Shown piece by piece: positions 25,201 through 37,615 of a stretch of 64,000 nucleotides of DNA. Below the pieces are notes generated by a model. It was not told the origin of the DNA and did not search any database. It saw only the letters and a program-made list of their open reading frames with translations. Made by a program: the position numbers and the translations under genes. Source of the stretch: Vanilla planifolia (lineage: Eukaryota; Streptophyta; Magnoliopsida; Asparagales; Orchidaceae). The stretch lies in assembly GCA_023846275.1 (NCBI GenBank), contig CM043869.1, positions 21,001,275-21,065,274 of the forward strand, written 5' to 3'. Numbering within the stretch: the stretch's first letter is position 1; every line of letters begins with the position of its first letter.

Positions 25201-26099
25201 TGTGAGTTTATGTAATAATTTTTAATTATTTTAAAAAAATTTTCATGCTCATAAGTTAATCGTTATAAATCTTTGATCTTCTATTTTAATACTCAAAAGA
25301 GTTTTTTGTCAAAATATTATCATTATATTCAAATAATTTGTTCGTTTTATTTCTTAATTTGTCTCTTTCTTTTTAAGGGTTGGTCCTTTAGTGGTATACA
25401 AATTTTGAATAACATGAAAGGAAACTTTAAAGTTTTCAAAAATTATTTAAAACTCTAAATAATTCAAAGCAACAATAATTCAATTTTCTTTATGTTTTGG
25501 ATAATATAAATCTTCTCTTCTTAAGATCATAAATCAAATCTATGATTATGATTTTTTTATTAATTTAAGCACATGATAATTTAAAATATCAAAATATTAT
25601 TCAAATAATTGCCCTTACATTATGTATGTTACAATGAAAGGGAACGATAGATCATGCTCTATCTTATTTAGTAGTTCGTTACGTTTCTATTAAGTTGTTA
25701 GTTTTTGTATTTTTGTAGTGATTTAAAAACTTACCTTTTGAAAGAATTTTAATTTTTTTTATATTGAATTTGTTATAATTTTCAAAATATTCAATTAGTT
25801 TTACTGTGGTTTTTGAAAATGATCTTCTAATGGTTTTTTATTTAAAAAAATGTGTTTTCAAAATCAAAAGATAGAGAAAGAAATGACATTAGCCATAATT
25901 ACTTTGTGACATTTTGAGGAATGTCATTTGATTTAAATAATGTTAGAGCTATTTGTTAAATGATGATTGATTTTATCTTCTAAAGTTAGAGATGCAAAAA
26001 TTTAGAACATTATGTAAAGAATTTTAATAAAAATTAGATCTTTAAAGACAAGTAAAAAGTGTGCCATGGGACTAAATATTTTGAAAGTAATTTTAGCAC
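19289..26099. other. Long A+T-rich interval without recognised genes
   Basis: About 6.8 kb with no coding frame above 91 codons and no motif I recognise on either strand. I looked for more CTR9 exons upstream of the 19181-19288 exon and for SDA1 middle exons and did not find them. A more GC-rich patch near 22440-22560 with AGAACCAGAGGTGCTGGTCG stands out in composition but has no assignable function. Confidence 0.4.
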
Positions 26100-27752
26100 T
26101 TTATTGAGAAAGTTTCTTAACTTCATGGTCTCAAAAAAGGAATCTAAGTAAATTTGGACATGGTAAAGATTTAATAAACATGCCTTCCTAAAAACCTCAT
26201 CGAGATGCTCAATATCTAGCTCAAAAAATTATTAGGTTCACCCTTTTTATTTTCAAGCATGAAGAGAAATGTCAAAAAATCATCAAGCTACTCTACAATA
26301 CGTTTAGACAATAGTAAATCGAAGATTGTCAAAAGGCTTTTCGAGAGCTTAATTGATACTTATCTCAGCATCCAATCTTGAGCTATCTAGTCCTTAGGCA
26401 GTCTTTATGTATATATATAATTGCTTCAAGTTTTATAATTAACTCATCTTTAATTCAAGAGAATAATGGATTTCAACAACTAATCTATTATGTTACTCTC
26501 ACTCAGAAAGATGTACAGCTAAGATACTCTCTTAAAGAGCATCTAAACCTAGCTTTACTTATGTCAACCAATCGGTTATACCAATATCCACATCATAGAT
26601 GTGACAACCAATAAACCTATGAGGCACATCCTCAACCAATAGATGATATAAATATGTTGCAAAAGTGGGTAATTAAGCATAATGAGTTTGAACTTAACTT
26701 CATTTCCTATTCATTTATGAAATCTAAAGTTCTTAAAGGTTTTCTAATTGAGAGAAACTCTTTTGATTCTAAACCTAAGACCCTTGTAAACTTCTAACAA
26801 CCTTTTTTGATGGAGCTTTCATGTGTGAGTCTTGTAGCATTAGTTCAATCCTTCTTAGCTCTTAGTAAGTAAAGCTTAAAGTTGTTATCATAATTGTTTT
26901 CATTATCACCAACAAATAGGCTAAGCATGAAGCCATGATTGCAAGTCAATAGTTTGCTTGAGGGCTACAAATGAAGCACTTAAAAATCTTTAGTAGTTTC
27001 CAACTAACTAATAAGTAGTGTCGTATTAAAAAGTAAAGATTTACACTAAAATCCTATGAATACTAGCTTGGCCTCTTCTCCAAAAGTATGATACTATAGA
27101 TCTATTTTTTAGTCATTAAGAACAAAATTAAAAAGTGGCTCTAATAGCCAATACTAGAGATTCTAGTGAAGACTTTTCTCATCTTCAGAAGTTTAGCATT
27201 GAGTTACTAAATCGCCTAGTTTTTCGACATAAAAGGCCTTCTTACTGATAAATCCATATGACACTTATCTAAAGTTTGTGATTTTAACCCTTATAAAGTT
27301 AGATGTAAAAATGGTCAAGTGATACATTCAATAATATACTTTGGTTGATTAACAATATTATCAAAAATTCTTTCTCAAGACAGACAAATGTGTTCATTTA
27401 TTACATTTAATGTTTTATATCATGCTAATAGTTATGTTTTAAAAAATCTTATTAAATAAGACAACCTTAGATAAGTTTGACATATTATAAAAATAATTAT
27501 ATTATTTTGAAACCATAATTCTTAGATGAAATCATTTGAGAGCATAAAATATCGAGCATTTCAATAAGTGAAGAAAAAATGCAATCTTTTAAAACTTTTC
27601 CAAACCTCCTTAATCATAAGTTTAACTTGTCCCACTCCCTCTTGGTTGACTTTATAAGAGCCCATCCATTACACATGGTCTGATCTAAAATGATGAGCTA
27701 ATTACCCATCACTACGATGCCTTAAAGCATTTTGTACTACTACCACCAAGGA

Positions 27753-27796
27753 GAAATAATAGTAATAATAATAATGATAACAATAATAATAATAAG
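27753..27796 (+). repeat. (TAA/AATAAT)n microsatellite
   Basis: Short run of AATAATAATAATGATAACAATAATAATAATAAG. Ordinary slippage repeat; it is followed by a purine-rich GAGAGAGAAAG stretch to about 27950. Confidence 0.8.
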
Positions 27797-28939
27797 GACA
27801 AGCTTGGCTAACCCATTTCTCACATAAACTCTCTTATAAACAGATAGAGGATGATCTTGAGGAGAGAGAACAAAGTTGTGATTACTTTCAATAAAAAAGA
27901 TAAGAGGGAGATAGAGAGAAAGAAATCTGAGAAAGAGAGAGTGCCCATGAGAGGGCACTTAGAAGCTAAGGGAGCTTCTACAAAGCTAATGCTAATGAGA
28001 AGAGCATATCATTAAAAAATTTAAGTAAATCCAAAACTTATTTTTTAAGAACAAATGAAGATGAGTGAGATGATGATAAGAGAGGAAAGAAAGTGTTTGG
28101 AAGAAAAACATCATCATAATATTATTAATAATTTTGGTGAATTCAACTAAGTTGGTTCATATAATATTGATATGAATAAATTATCCCAAAATCAAGACAT
28201 AGCTTACTACTAAATATTCAAGAATATTGGTGTCACTTGCGACCCAAAGCCTACATTAGCATACAAAATTAACCAACTACTCAAGTTAGCCCAAATGACC
28301 AACCAACCAAAATTAACTAATGCTAATTTGACACCAAGTTGATCAATAAAAATTGAGTCTCTTGAGATATGTGACTAACAAATTATTATTAAGTTTAATA
28401 AAATTCTTTTTACTCATATTTAATAATATTTGTGATACTTAGTTCCATAATTTTGTTGCATGCAAAAATATTATCGAACATAGCTTATATTGAAGAATCA
28501 TGATGCCATTAGATGATATTACTTGAGAAAATTAAATGCCAATCATGACAAACTTTAAATAAGTATAAAGAGTTGTGCTGGAACTAAGTACATGATGAAC
28601 AAAAGATATGAATATAACATAAAATAATATACATAAGATGTCATGAGGACATGATAATGATATGTGATGATGCATATATGATGTTGGACATATGTCAATG
28701 AATATGAGATATTAGATATTTTGTAATCGATAATGTTGTGAGAACAAGCTAGACAAAAATTTTGAAATTATATTAAAAATATTTGTAACAATTTAATAAG
28801 AATGGTTATGTTATTATACATCTTAGTTTCATGTATTGAAAATTGAAAGATAAAATCAAAGTTTTGATTATAATCAAGTGCAATAGACATCAAAATCAAG
28901 CAATGATACCAATTGATTGATATTATTTTAATAAGATGA

Positions 28940-29125
28940 ATGAGATATTTGTGACAATCAAGTAAAGCAAAACTCTTTAATTAGTGCATTGATATTTGTG
29001 ACAATCAGGTCAGACAAAATCTTTTGATTGGGCACTATTAACAATTTGTGACAATAAGGTAATGCCAAACCATTTAGTTATGCACCATGTATTAATATTA
29101 TTTGTAACAATTGAGTATGGAAACC
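28940..29125 (+). repeat. Short tandem array, four units of ~50-65 bp
   Basis: Four successive copies of a phrase of the form ATTTGTGACAATCAAGTAxxGCAAAAxxxTTTxATTxxGCAxxxTATTAAxA start near 28948, 28990, 29046 and 29098. The core TTTGTGACAAT is kept in the first three and reads TTTGTAACAAT in the last. The copies differ by about one base in five. Function unknown; it lies in the interval that splits the gypsy fossil. Confidence 0.7.
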
Positions 29126-31070
29126 CCCTCATACTAGTTATCATTCTTGGTGTATCTTAGTTGCATATATTGATTTTCACATGTAAGCTTAAAAGACATG
29201 ATAAAATAAGAGTTTTCATTATAAACAAGTTTATAATTAAATGGATAGTTAGGAAGTAATAAGCCCATTAAAAAAGATCACAAAAATCTAGAATAAATTG
29301 TATGGGACATTTTAATAACAAGACATCTTTATTGTGATACTTGATATAATAATGTGATACTTGATAACATTCTTATAATTTATATGAAGCATGATGTCCT
29401 CATAATTGGATGGTTTTCTCTTATTCTTAATGTTATTATCAAGTCTCATGCACTTGCTTTGCTTACATTCTCATAACATGATATTTTTTATAGTACTAAT
29501 TGTTATGATTATATGAATTATTCTATTGATTTATATGAAGTGTCTTTTGATGATATCTTACACATTCTTAGCTTCTTTGAATTATACATTAACATGAATT
29601 AGTAAAGTTATATCAATTAAAATATTAACTATAATATGTTTAGATAACATGGATTTTTTGCTTGAAGTTATTATTTTTGACATAATTAGTCTATGATAGA
29701 CTTGCCTCTTATTATTCAATATTTTCTAAAAAGGATAATTTGATATTTTCATATGTATATATTGAGGACACCATTGGTCCCAATCAGTATGGATGAAAAG
29801 TGGTAAGAAAAAGAGTTTTTAAAGAAATTTGAGTGTTTATGTATCTTTTTAATTGTAAACTCATCATTTAATCAAAAAAATAATTTTTTTTCATATATAT
29901 ATATATATATAATTATCATTTGTAGAAATAAATGATTAATAATAAGAATTAAGCCCTAGTGAACAAAAAAGAGGAAAAAATGTTTAAGAAAGTAAGGCCA
30001 TCACACCATCCTTTAGAAGTTAAAGATATGATCATGTTGATCCATTCAAGAGAGTGTGATGGACGTGCCTCTAGCTATAAACATGCCATGAAGAGTCTGT
30101 ATCAAGGATTGTTTTTGACCAATAATGAAGAAAAATATTACTTTATTTACCAAATGGTGCAAAGGGTGTCAAGTTCATGCTCCCCTTTCATTTTAATTAT
30201 TCACAAAGATTGAAGAAATAATTATTTATTTGTTCTTGTTAGACTATGGTATGAATTTCCATTTTTTATTTCCAATTGCTAGAAATGGAAGGAGGTTCCT
30301 TCTCTTGGTTGTTAACAACCTTTAAAAATGGATCAAAGTGAAGCCTCTTATTGGCAAGACTATTAATAAGATTTAAAGTTTTCTTTAGACAAAAATTTAT
30401 AATAGGTTTAATATTTCCATAGCAATTGTTACAAATGATATAATAATGTTCCAATCTAAAGATTTTCCAAATTTATGCAAAATGTATGGTTGTTTTTTTA
30501 AGTATGCCTCAACTTCTCATCCTCACATAGATGGACAAGCCAAAGCAATGAACAAAGACATCTTAAAAATTCTAAAGCCTCGTCTTGATGATAAAAAAAG
30601 TGGGTGGGTAGGTGATCTCCTAGACATATTTTGAGCGTATGGAACAACAAATTCTATAACACGTCAAGTTTTTCTAAGGATTCAAAGCTATAATCACTAT
30701 CGAGGTCAATCACTTAATAAGTTAAAAGCTTGAACTTGAAACTAGCACATCAAAAGTTGGACCTAATCAAGGAAAAGTGTTTGAGAGACCATGTAAAGAA
30801 ACTAAATATAAATTAAAGTATGAAAAAATATTACATATTAAGAATTGTGCTTTCAAGGTCAAAGATTTGATTCTTAGACAATACAAGGCTTTGACAATAT
30901 AAGAGCTCTCAACACTGATAAAGCCTCCATAAGCTTGCTCCAAACTTGAAAGAATTGTACTTGATCAAGCATGTTCTAGGACAAGATGTCTAAAACCTTC
31001 ATAAAGAGTAAGATGTTTTGCTCCAACAATCAAAGAGTAAGGATCACTTAAAAAGGCTCTATATATGCTG

Positions 31071-32753
31071 AAAGTTACACACTTTTCTTCTTGTGCTAAC
31101 TATCAAAGGTATTATTTGACTTTCACTAAAGTTTTCAATAAAATTTCATACTTAGCATCATGATTTTACATTCTCAAGATTTGGTTAACTTAAACGAAGT
31201 CAACTCTCTTTGTTTAATTATAATATTTAGATATCTTAAGATATAATAAAATTGTACATTAAAAGTACAAAGTTATTTGAGGGCTAACTAAAAAAATTTT
31301 TTCTTAAAAGAAGTCATCTCTTGAGCTAATTCAACAATCAAAAGTTATTTGATGTGCTCGATCAAATTCCAAATTACTTGGGTTTTTATTTCTTTTGGCA
31401 AAAAATCAACATAATTATTCTCACTTGACATTGACAAATCAACTTCTTAAGTTAATTACATCTTGTTTGTTGTTGAATATATTTCATCCTTACAAGTCAA
31501 TGTTATTCAATAATTGATATTCTCTTAAGACATTTAAACCTAATGACAAATCCATTTATTGTTAAGTTTCTTAACCTAACCTTATCGAGTATGGATCATC
31601 ATTCACGATATGAAATTCTATCAAGAAAATATAAGTCAAATCTATGTGAGTGTACCTAAAACTTAGCCTTTGAACTTTTTTAGTCAGACTATATATCATC
31701 CAAAAGACTAGTCTTGCACTGATATTAACCCCAAACCTACTTCAACAAATCCTCTAGTGGGTCACAATATAGAACTAGTTGACAAGTTCTTTTGATCTTT
31801 ATTTAGATAGTTAGATTTCATACGTTAATAACCCATGAGACCTAATCTTTTCTTATATTAAAGGGTTTTTGAGTAATGCTCAAGTAAAAAATGCAAGTTC
31901 CTTTTCATTACTTGAAATAACCATTTCAACTTGCTTTGGTTCACATCATTTGAATCAAATTTTGATTGAGTTACACATCTATGTGAACTTTTTATTACAT
32001 CGATCTTCACCATTCCATAGTAAGCATGCTTTGAGAAGCATAAATCTTACTTTCTCTTCTTATTTCCTTCATTATTGTTCCATTATGTGAAGGCTACAAA
32101 TGCAAAAAACAATTCTTCCATTCCTTCCAAATTTCATCACTAACCCATGGTATGGAGGTTGAGAATTTTTTCCTTTTCATCTTATCTTGTTGCAAAATAA
32201 AAATCTTATTTATAACTTCTAAGTACCTAAGTATTTCCCCTTTGATCTTATGATTCACTTGGGAAAAAAAGTTTGTTTCATCTTGTTAAGTTTTGACTTT
32301 TCTTTTACACTCTCTCCTTTAAACTTGAAACTCACTCTTGAAGATTGTATTCTTCTATTTAATTCTTTTACCTTATGCTTAAGCTTTTAACTAAAACTCC
32401 AAAACTTAGAATCTTTTCAAGTAAGATAGCTCATTACAATGAATAAGATAGCTCATTACCATGACCCTGTGTTCGATAAAAAGAAGGAATAAAAAGGCAT
32501 AATAAGATATCTAATGGGGCTTAACCAATTGCAGAGATATGGAAAATATCAACCTTCAAGAACTGTGAAAGCATGCATTGAAAATAGCATTAGCAGTTTG
32601 ATCATCAAACAATATTTTTCGTAGATGAAGATCACACAGTACAAGTGACCTACTCACCATTAACTCCCTTCAAACAAGAAATCGTACAAAAGTCATTATA
32701 ATAATAGAAGTAAGAAAAATCAGCAAAAGTAAAGTATATATGACATCACACAC
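31071..32753. other. A+T-rich interval, nothing recognised
   Basis: No coding motif on either strand. It follows the integrase end of the plus-strand gypsy fossil, where a 3' LTR could have been, and precedes an SDA1 exon on the minus strand, whose intron it would form. No matching LTR pair was seen in the window. Confidence 0.35.
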
Positions 32754-32925
32754 CTGTAGTAATGAGAAAAAAATATTTTGAAGCTTCCTATTTTTTGCTT
32801 CATTTCTACTTTTTGTTGATGTGCTGAATACAATGCACAACATAAAAAAATGCAATTTTTTTGAGGTTTCGATCACGAACAATCTGAAGGTCCATAAATA
32901 ATTCAAGAGGCAATCCAACTCAACA
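32754..32925 (-). pseudogene. SDA1: SDA1 homologue, copy 1, N-terminal-half exon (frameshifted)
   Basis: Minus strand reads ELFMDLQIVRDRNLKKIAF in one frame, then YVVHCIQHINKK in a second frame, then KSRNEAKNRKLQNIFFSLLQ back in the first, ending at a donor GTGTGT. Plant SDA1 has an equivalent segment (L-F-M-x-L-Q..R-D-R..A-F..V-V-H-x-I..N-K-K..N-E-A-K-N-R-x-L-Q-N). At least two compensating indels are therefore present. The 3' splice site at the upper end is not certain. Confidence 0.82.
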
Positions 32926-35530
32926 ATATGACTAGACAAATAAGCAAAACATAATTAAAAGCATAAACTTTCAAAACAAACAAGAAAAATCAATAATATG
33001 CTAGAGAACTTTAATTTCTATATAATCATTGGAACAACATAACTCTTGCAATACTAAATAGTTTTATGAAAAAAATACCATTTTTTTGTTTTAATATCAT
33101 TTGGTTTAAGCCCATAAACTTTCATAGCTTTCATCTAGGCATTTGAAGTTGGTAAAATATTTCACATAGGCCATTTCTCTTAACTTATAGTATATACTTA
33201 AAACCTCACTTATCCATCTCTCCTTCCCAATTCTTTCAGTTGACCTCTAAGCAACTCTATGGTGTATCTTTCGATTTATCCCGGACGCCTCCTAACCATC
33301 TATTTCTATGACTTGTCCCTCTCCATTGTCCTCAAGGTAGCCAACCCATGGCAATGTATTTCCAAAATTGTGTTAAATCTAATGCTTAAGACTTCTAAGA
33401 AGCAATGTGTTTTATTGTCAAAGGATACTAACAGATTAACAAAGATGGTTATATAAACAATGAGTTAATTGAAAAAAGTAAGGATTCCTACAACATCATG
33501 CATGGATATGTATAAAGAAATAATTTGAAGAAGCTAGATTAAATCATAAATTTGACTAAGTTAATTAACATCATGATTCATAAGAAGATAAATGTTACTA
33601 TTATTCAACAAACAAGGCACATTGTCAGAAAACCAAGGTATTACAAATTTTAGGATTCAAACTTCAACACTCAACTAAGAATTGAAAAAGAAATGAGTTA
33701 GTACGATTTCGGATAAGTCTATGAAAGATAATATAATGAATGTTTATTATGAGATTAAAGAGCTTAATGAAGCACATAAAATGATTGTAACAATTTCTTA
33801 TTATTACTTCAAGGAACAAAAAACATTTTCCTAATTCTAAAAGAGAATCATAATGAACTAAAATTAATTATTTATTATAATATTTCCCTCACATGCTCGA
33901 AAAGGCAGAAAAGGAAAAAAAAAGAAGCTAGCCTTGGACATATTGAAATTATGAAAAAAATGTATAACAAAGCAATAATGAGTGTATAAGGAGGCTTTAT
34001 ATTGATAAGGTATTAGAAAAGAATAAAAAGAAATTAAAATTTCTTATATTAAAAATAATTTCGCATGCCTAAGTAGAACATATTAAAGGTTTCTTAATTA
34101 CATCAAATTTCATTATGGCTACGCTTTAAGTCATTGGATGTGTTCGTAAACTTAATTTCAAAAATTTTTTCTGCCTGTACACCAAAAGCATCAAAAACAT
34201 TTTGAAATTTTCTCACAACTTCTATTTTTGCACATAAAAAGATAATGCTTCTTAAGTACTTTTGCAATTCTTCTTTCATCAAACTTTCTGACAACATAAG
34301 CAATGAAAGACTGCTTTAATTTTACACTAATTATTGATGTAATTATAAAATTCATGATAAACCATTAATATGCATTTCGCTAATAATTTAATACCAGTTA
34401 ATAAGACTAAGAAAAGAGATAAAACAAAACTAATACAAAGCAAATAGATAAAACAAGACTGAGTCTATGAACAATGACTCTGATGTTTAAATGGTATCAC
34501 ATTTTTAGCTCTTAAAATAAATATATGGAATTGATATTTAGACAAGTAATTCCAAAAACATATTGATTGTAATAGTTATCATAAACAAAAGAAACAATAA
34601 AAAATTTACTTATTTTGAACTATACTTCAAAATGATAGAGAAATTAATAAAAGATGTCACTAATATGATCCAAGCATTGAACAAATAAGATGAAAATAAA
34701 ACATACTTCTGAGTGTTGTGTAATCAAAATATCACACTCAAGAATAAAGGAAAATTTATAAGATTACATGGTATCAAATGTCAATGTGCGAGTACAAACA
34801 CACAAATAGAATAATTGATATAGAGATAAAGCTTTTAAGTTTGAATAGTAACTTACTATAAAGAAGAAAGTTGGCATTCCACTAATTGAAGACAATTCTA
34901 AAGAAAATCAATCTAGATGGTCACTTTGTGATTGTATAAGAGAAGTGGATTACTAAAATCTTTCCTATAAAAAGGTAAACAATATAGAACAAAAAAAAAT
35001 GACTATTGACTATTAGAAATGGCTTTAACAACTTTGGATCCAGAAGAAAAGCAATTAATGAATAGAAAATATAGCATCTTAGAATTAATGTGTCTGACCT
35101 CACTTGATGTGTTAAAGGACTATTCTTGTAATTATAATAATGGAATATGAATTTAGTGTTGGCATCCTAAACCTTTTTAATATAAGAATCTAGCAAAAGA
35201 AATGTACAGCCTCACAAGAAATAGTTAAGATTCTATATTTAAGAAATCATGGGAAAAAATGCTTGTTTTGTTCTTTGTAGAGGGAAATCAAACTTTTACC
35301 ATTATCAACAATTAAAAAGGCCTAATCAAGTCTAACAACTTATCAACACTTATAATCTTCTCTTAAAGCTCCATGACGTGGAAGTTTCCCATTTTCTCCA
35401 ACGCCCAGTTCAAAATATAACTTTAACCAATACAAACAAAAGATATTTCCACCCATTAAAATGCTGAATAGAAATATGTTGAATATTGGTGGCCCTCCAA
35501 ATTGAAGTGTACCGAACACTATAACATATT
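32926..35530. other. A+T-rich intron-like interval of SDA1 copy 1
   Basis: Lies between two SDA1 exons on the minus strand. Frames up to 66 codons have no recognised motif. A short (TAAAA)n run sits at 35538-35557 next to the exon 1 donor. Confidence 0.4.
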
Positions 35531-35563
35531 CACCCTAAAATAAAATAAAATAAAATAACGAAC

Positions 35564-35942
35564 CTTCTTTTTGAAAAGGAGGATGATGGCTTGTGCTAGA
35601 TTGGAATGAAGGGAAGCCAAGAGGGTCCAAACTTCTGATTGAAGGAGATGAGTGACTAATGAGGAAATTCAGCAAGGCATTTGGGATGGTATGGGTCATG
35701 TGCGCAATGAACATCGTGAGGTCACCGAGGTCCTTTGAGACCACCATGTCCGACGATGAACTGAGCGTGGATTGCTGAAGGCAGAGATGTAGGGACGATT
35801 CGAAGTGGCCGTAGATAAGGAGAAGCTCCGCCTCATATCCTTTTGGGTCAAGCTTCTTCCTGGATTGAAGTAGAGGAAATCTCAGCCTATCAGTCACCTT
35901 TCCAATTGCAGAGAAAGAATCCGGTAAGAGGAGGTTTGACAC
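35564..35942 (-). pseudogene. SDA1: SDA1 homologue, copy 1, first coding exon (broken)
   Basis: Minus strand contains KLDPKGYEAELLLIYGHFES and, further on, VSKDLGDLTMFIAHMTHT, matching the start of SDA1 (usually C-D-P-x-G-Y-E-x-E-L-L-L-x-Y..F and V-A-K-D-L-G-D..M-F-x-A-H-V). After that the expected H-P-K-C-L-A-E-F-P-H and L-A-Q-A-I-I-L-L-F segments are readable only in other frames, showing at least two indels before the donor (AAG followed by GTTCG). No ATG is seen at the expected start; the open frame begins at a GTG. More GC-rich than its surroundings, as plant first exons often are. Confidence 0.85.
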
Positions 35943-36925
35943 CGTTGCCAGTCCTACATATCAATTAACAAAGCCCAAGTCGAAGGGAAGCTCAGAAGAA
36001 CCAAGCTAAGGTGCTTATGCGGTTTTGGGATGGCAAATTATTAAATATAAAATATAATTACAATATGTTAATAATTTATTAAACAAAAGAAGGGAGTATT
36101 GTTTTGAATTTGATTTGTGACACTAGGATTGCTCTACACGTTAGTCTGGGATTAAAATTTTTAAAATATTTTCTATAAAAATAAATTTAATAATATATTT
36201 AATTAAAAGATTGGGGTATTATTACTAAATTTTGATAACAATAATATTTTTTATTATATTATTAATAAATAATCATCTATAAATAATCACATCTTTGTGG
36301 ATTAAATTTATTAAATTTTAAAAAGCATAAATGTGCATCACAATTTTTTGTCATCAGCCTACAGTATAGTTATATGATAAATAATAGAGATGTAAAGTTT
36401 GAGAATCTTATGAGAAAAGTCGAACTCTTAATATTCTTTTGCTTAATGTTAGATTCTTAAGATCCAACAGCTTGAGGTTGGACAATTAAAAGTAAGTAGT
36501 CATCACTGGCAATGCGATCGCCTTAGGAGACAATGCACATGATTCATCCATCTCATACCAATGTCTTGTGCATTAATCATAAACCACCATTGCCCTCAAG
36601 ACAATGCTTCTGGCAATATTGGCACCTAAGGAGGTAAGTGTAAAGTTTAACTATGCTTTTGACAATGTCTTATGTCGCCACATGCAACACAACCTCCAAG
36701 GAAATAAAAGAAGAAAGATAATATTTGGTCATTCTTTATAGATGCACAAACTCCAATAGGAAGTGACACTTAGGGTTTAATTAATGGCAATAAATTTGCC
36801 TACTTGAAGAACAAACACTTTTCTAAAGAGAAATAGAATTTTAGTTTATTCCCCTTGTTTTTCTTGTCTTCCTTTGTGATCCTCGACCTAGGAGACCCAA
36901 GTTATTACTTAATATTTTTTATAAT
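35943..36925. other. Region 5' of SDA1 copy 1, no recognised promoter
   Basis: Would be the upstream region of the minus-strand SDA1 copy. It is A+T-rich with poly-A/T runs; a slightly more GC-rich patch near 36490-36720 has imperfect repeats of CCACCATTGCC/CAATGC-like words but no recognisable element. I cannot point to a definite TATA box. Confidence 0.35.
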
Positions 36926-36929
36926 TGCA

Positions 36930-37566
36930 CTGAATAAAGATTTTTACTAAGTTTTTGTTGATTCTCTTATTCATATCTAACTTGTTGATCAAGAATATTA
37001 AACCCAATCTCCATTGTATCATGGAATATAACTTTCACATATAGTTTATATCATTCTATCAAATGTTTTATTTTGATTTTTTATATTATAATGTAACTCT
37101 AAATCTCATGTCATAGGACATTTACATCACATTGATTTGGTTACATTACATTTCTTCAATATATCACATTTCTCCTTTAATATATATTTCCTTTGCATTA
37201 AAATTATAATATTATTATTATTTATCTTTATTTACTTGGGTAATATAAAGTTTTTCTAAACCAGACTTGATCAAGAAACAACACACATCTTTGGATTCGT
37301 CTTCATGAGCTCTACCAAGTGAATTATTCATTTTGATATTTTTAAATATTTTTTAAGAATTTTTGTAAACTTTACCAAATGTTTTGATTCATATATGATT
37401 TGACTATTGAGTATGTTACACTTGATATCCTAACTATCTTGGAGACTTTGTCATACAATTCATATCATTGTTTGAAGTTTTCACTTAGATTTTCATGTAT
37501 TATAAATATACACTAAATATCCCACGTAGGGCCTTCACATCGATTTGGTTTTTATTTTATATATAA

Positions 37567-37615
<49 letters not shown>

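Larger units (their letters stand above)
27350..29940. other. Unassigned sequence splitting the gypsy fossil
   Basis: Between the RNase H and integrase parts of the fossil lie about 2.6 kb, more than these domains usually need. It is very A+T-rich and carries microsatellites and a short tandem array. It may be a later insertion. I see no definite terminal repeats or target duplication. Confidence 0.4.
26100..31070 (+). mobile_element. Ty3/gypsy retrotransposon fossil (RT, RNase H, integrase remains)
   Basis: Plus strand, in order: reverse transcriptase tail (PSPKNLIEMLNI near 26190, corresponding to the usual P-P-K-N-I-K-E-V-Q segment); the RT/RNase H join with LCIYIIAS and IQENNGFQQLIYYVT near 26400-26500; a second RNase H-like segment with MKHLKIFSSFQLTN near 26980; an integrase HHCC-like stretch near 30050 (HSRECDGRASSYKHAMKSL); the integrase core piece with STSHPHIDGQAKAMNKDILK at about 30510; and the C-terminal module with FKVKDLILRQYKAL near 30860. 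Two RNase H-like segments suggest the Tat lineage (inference). It is heavily broken, old, and interrupted between about 27.35 and 29.94 kb. LTRs not found. Confidence 0.82.
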
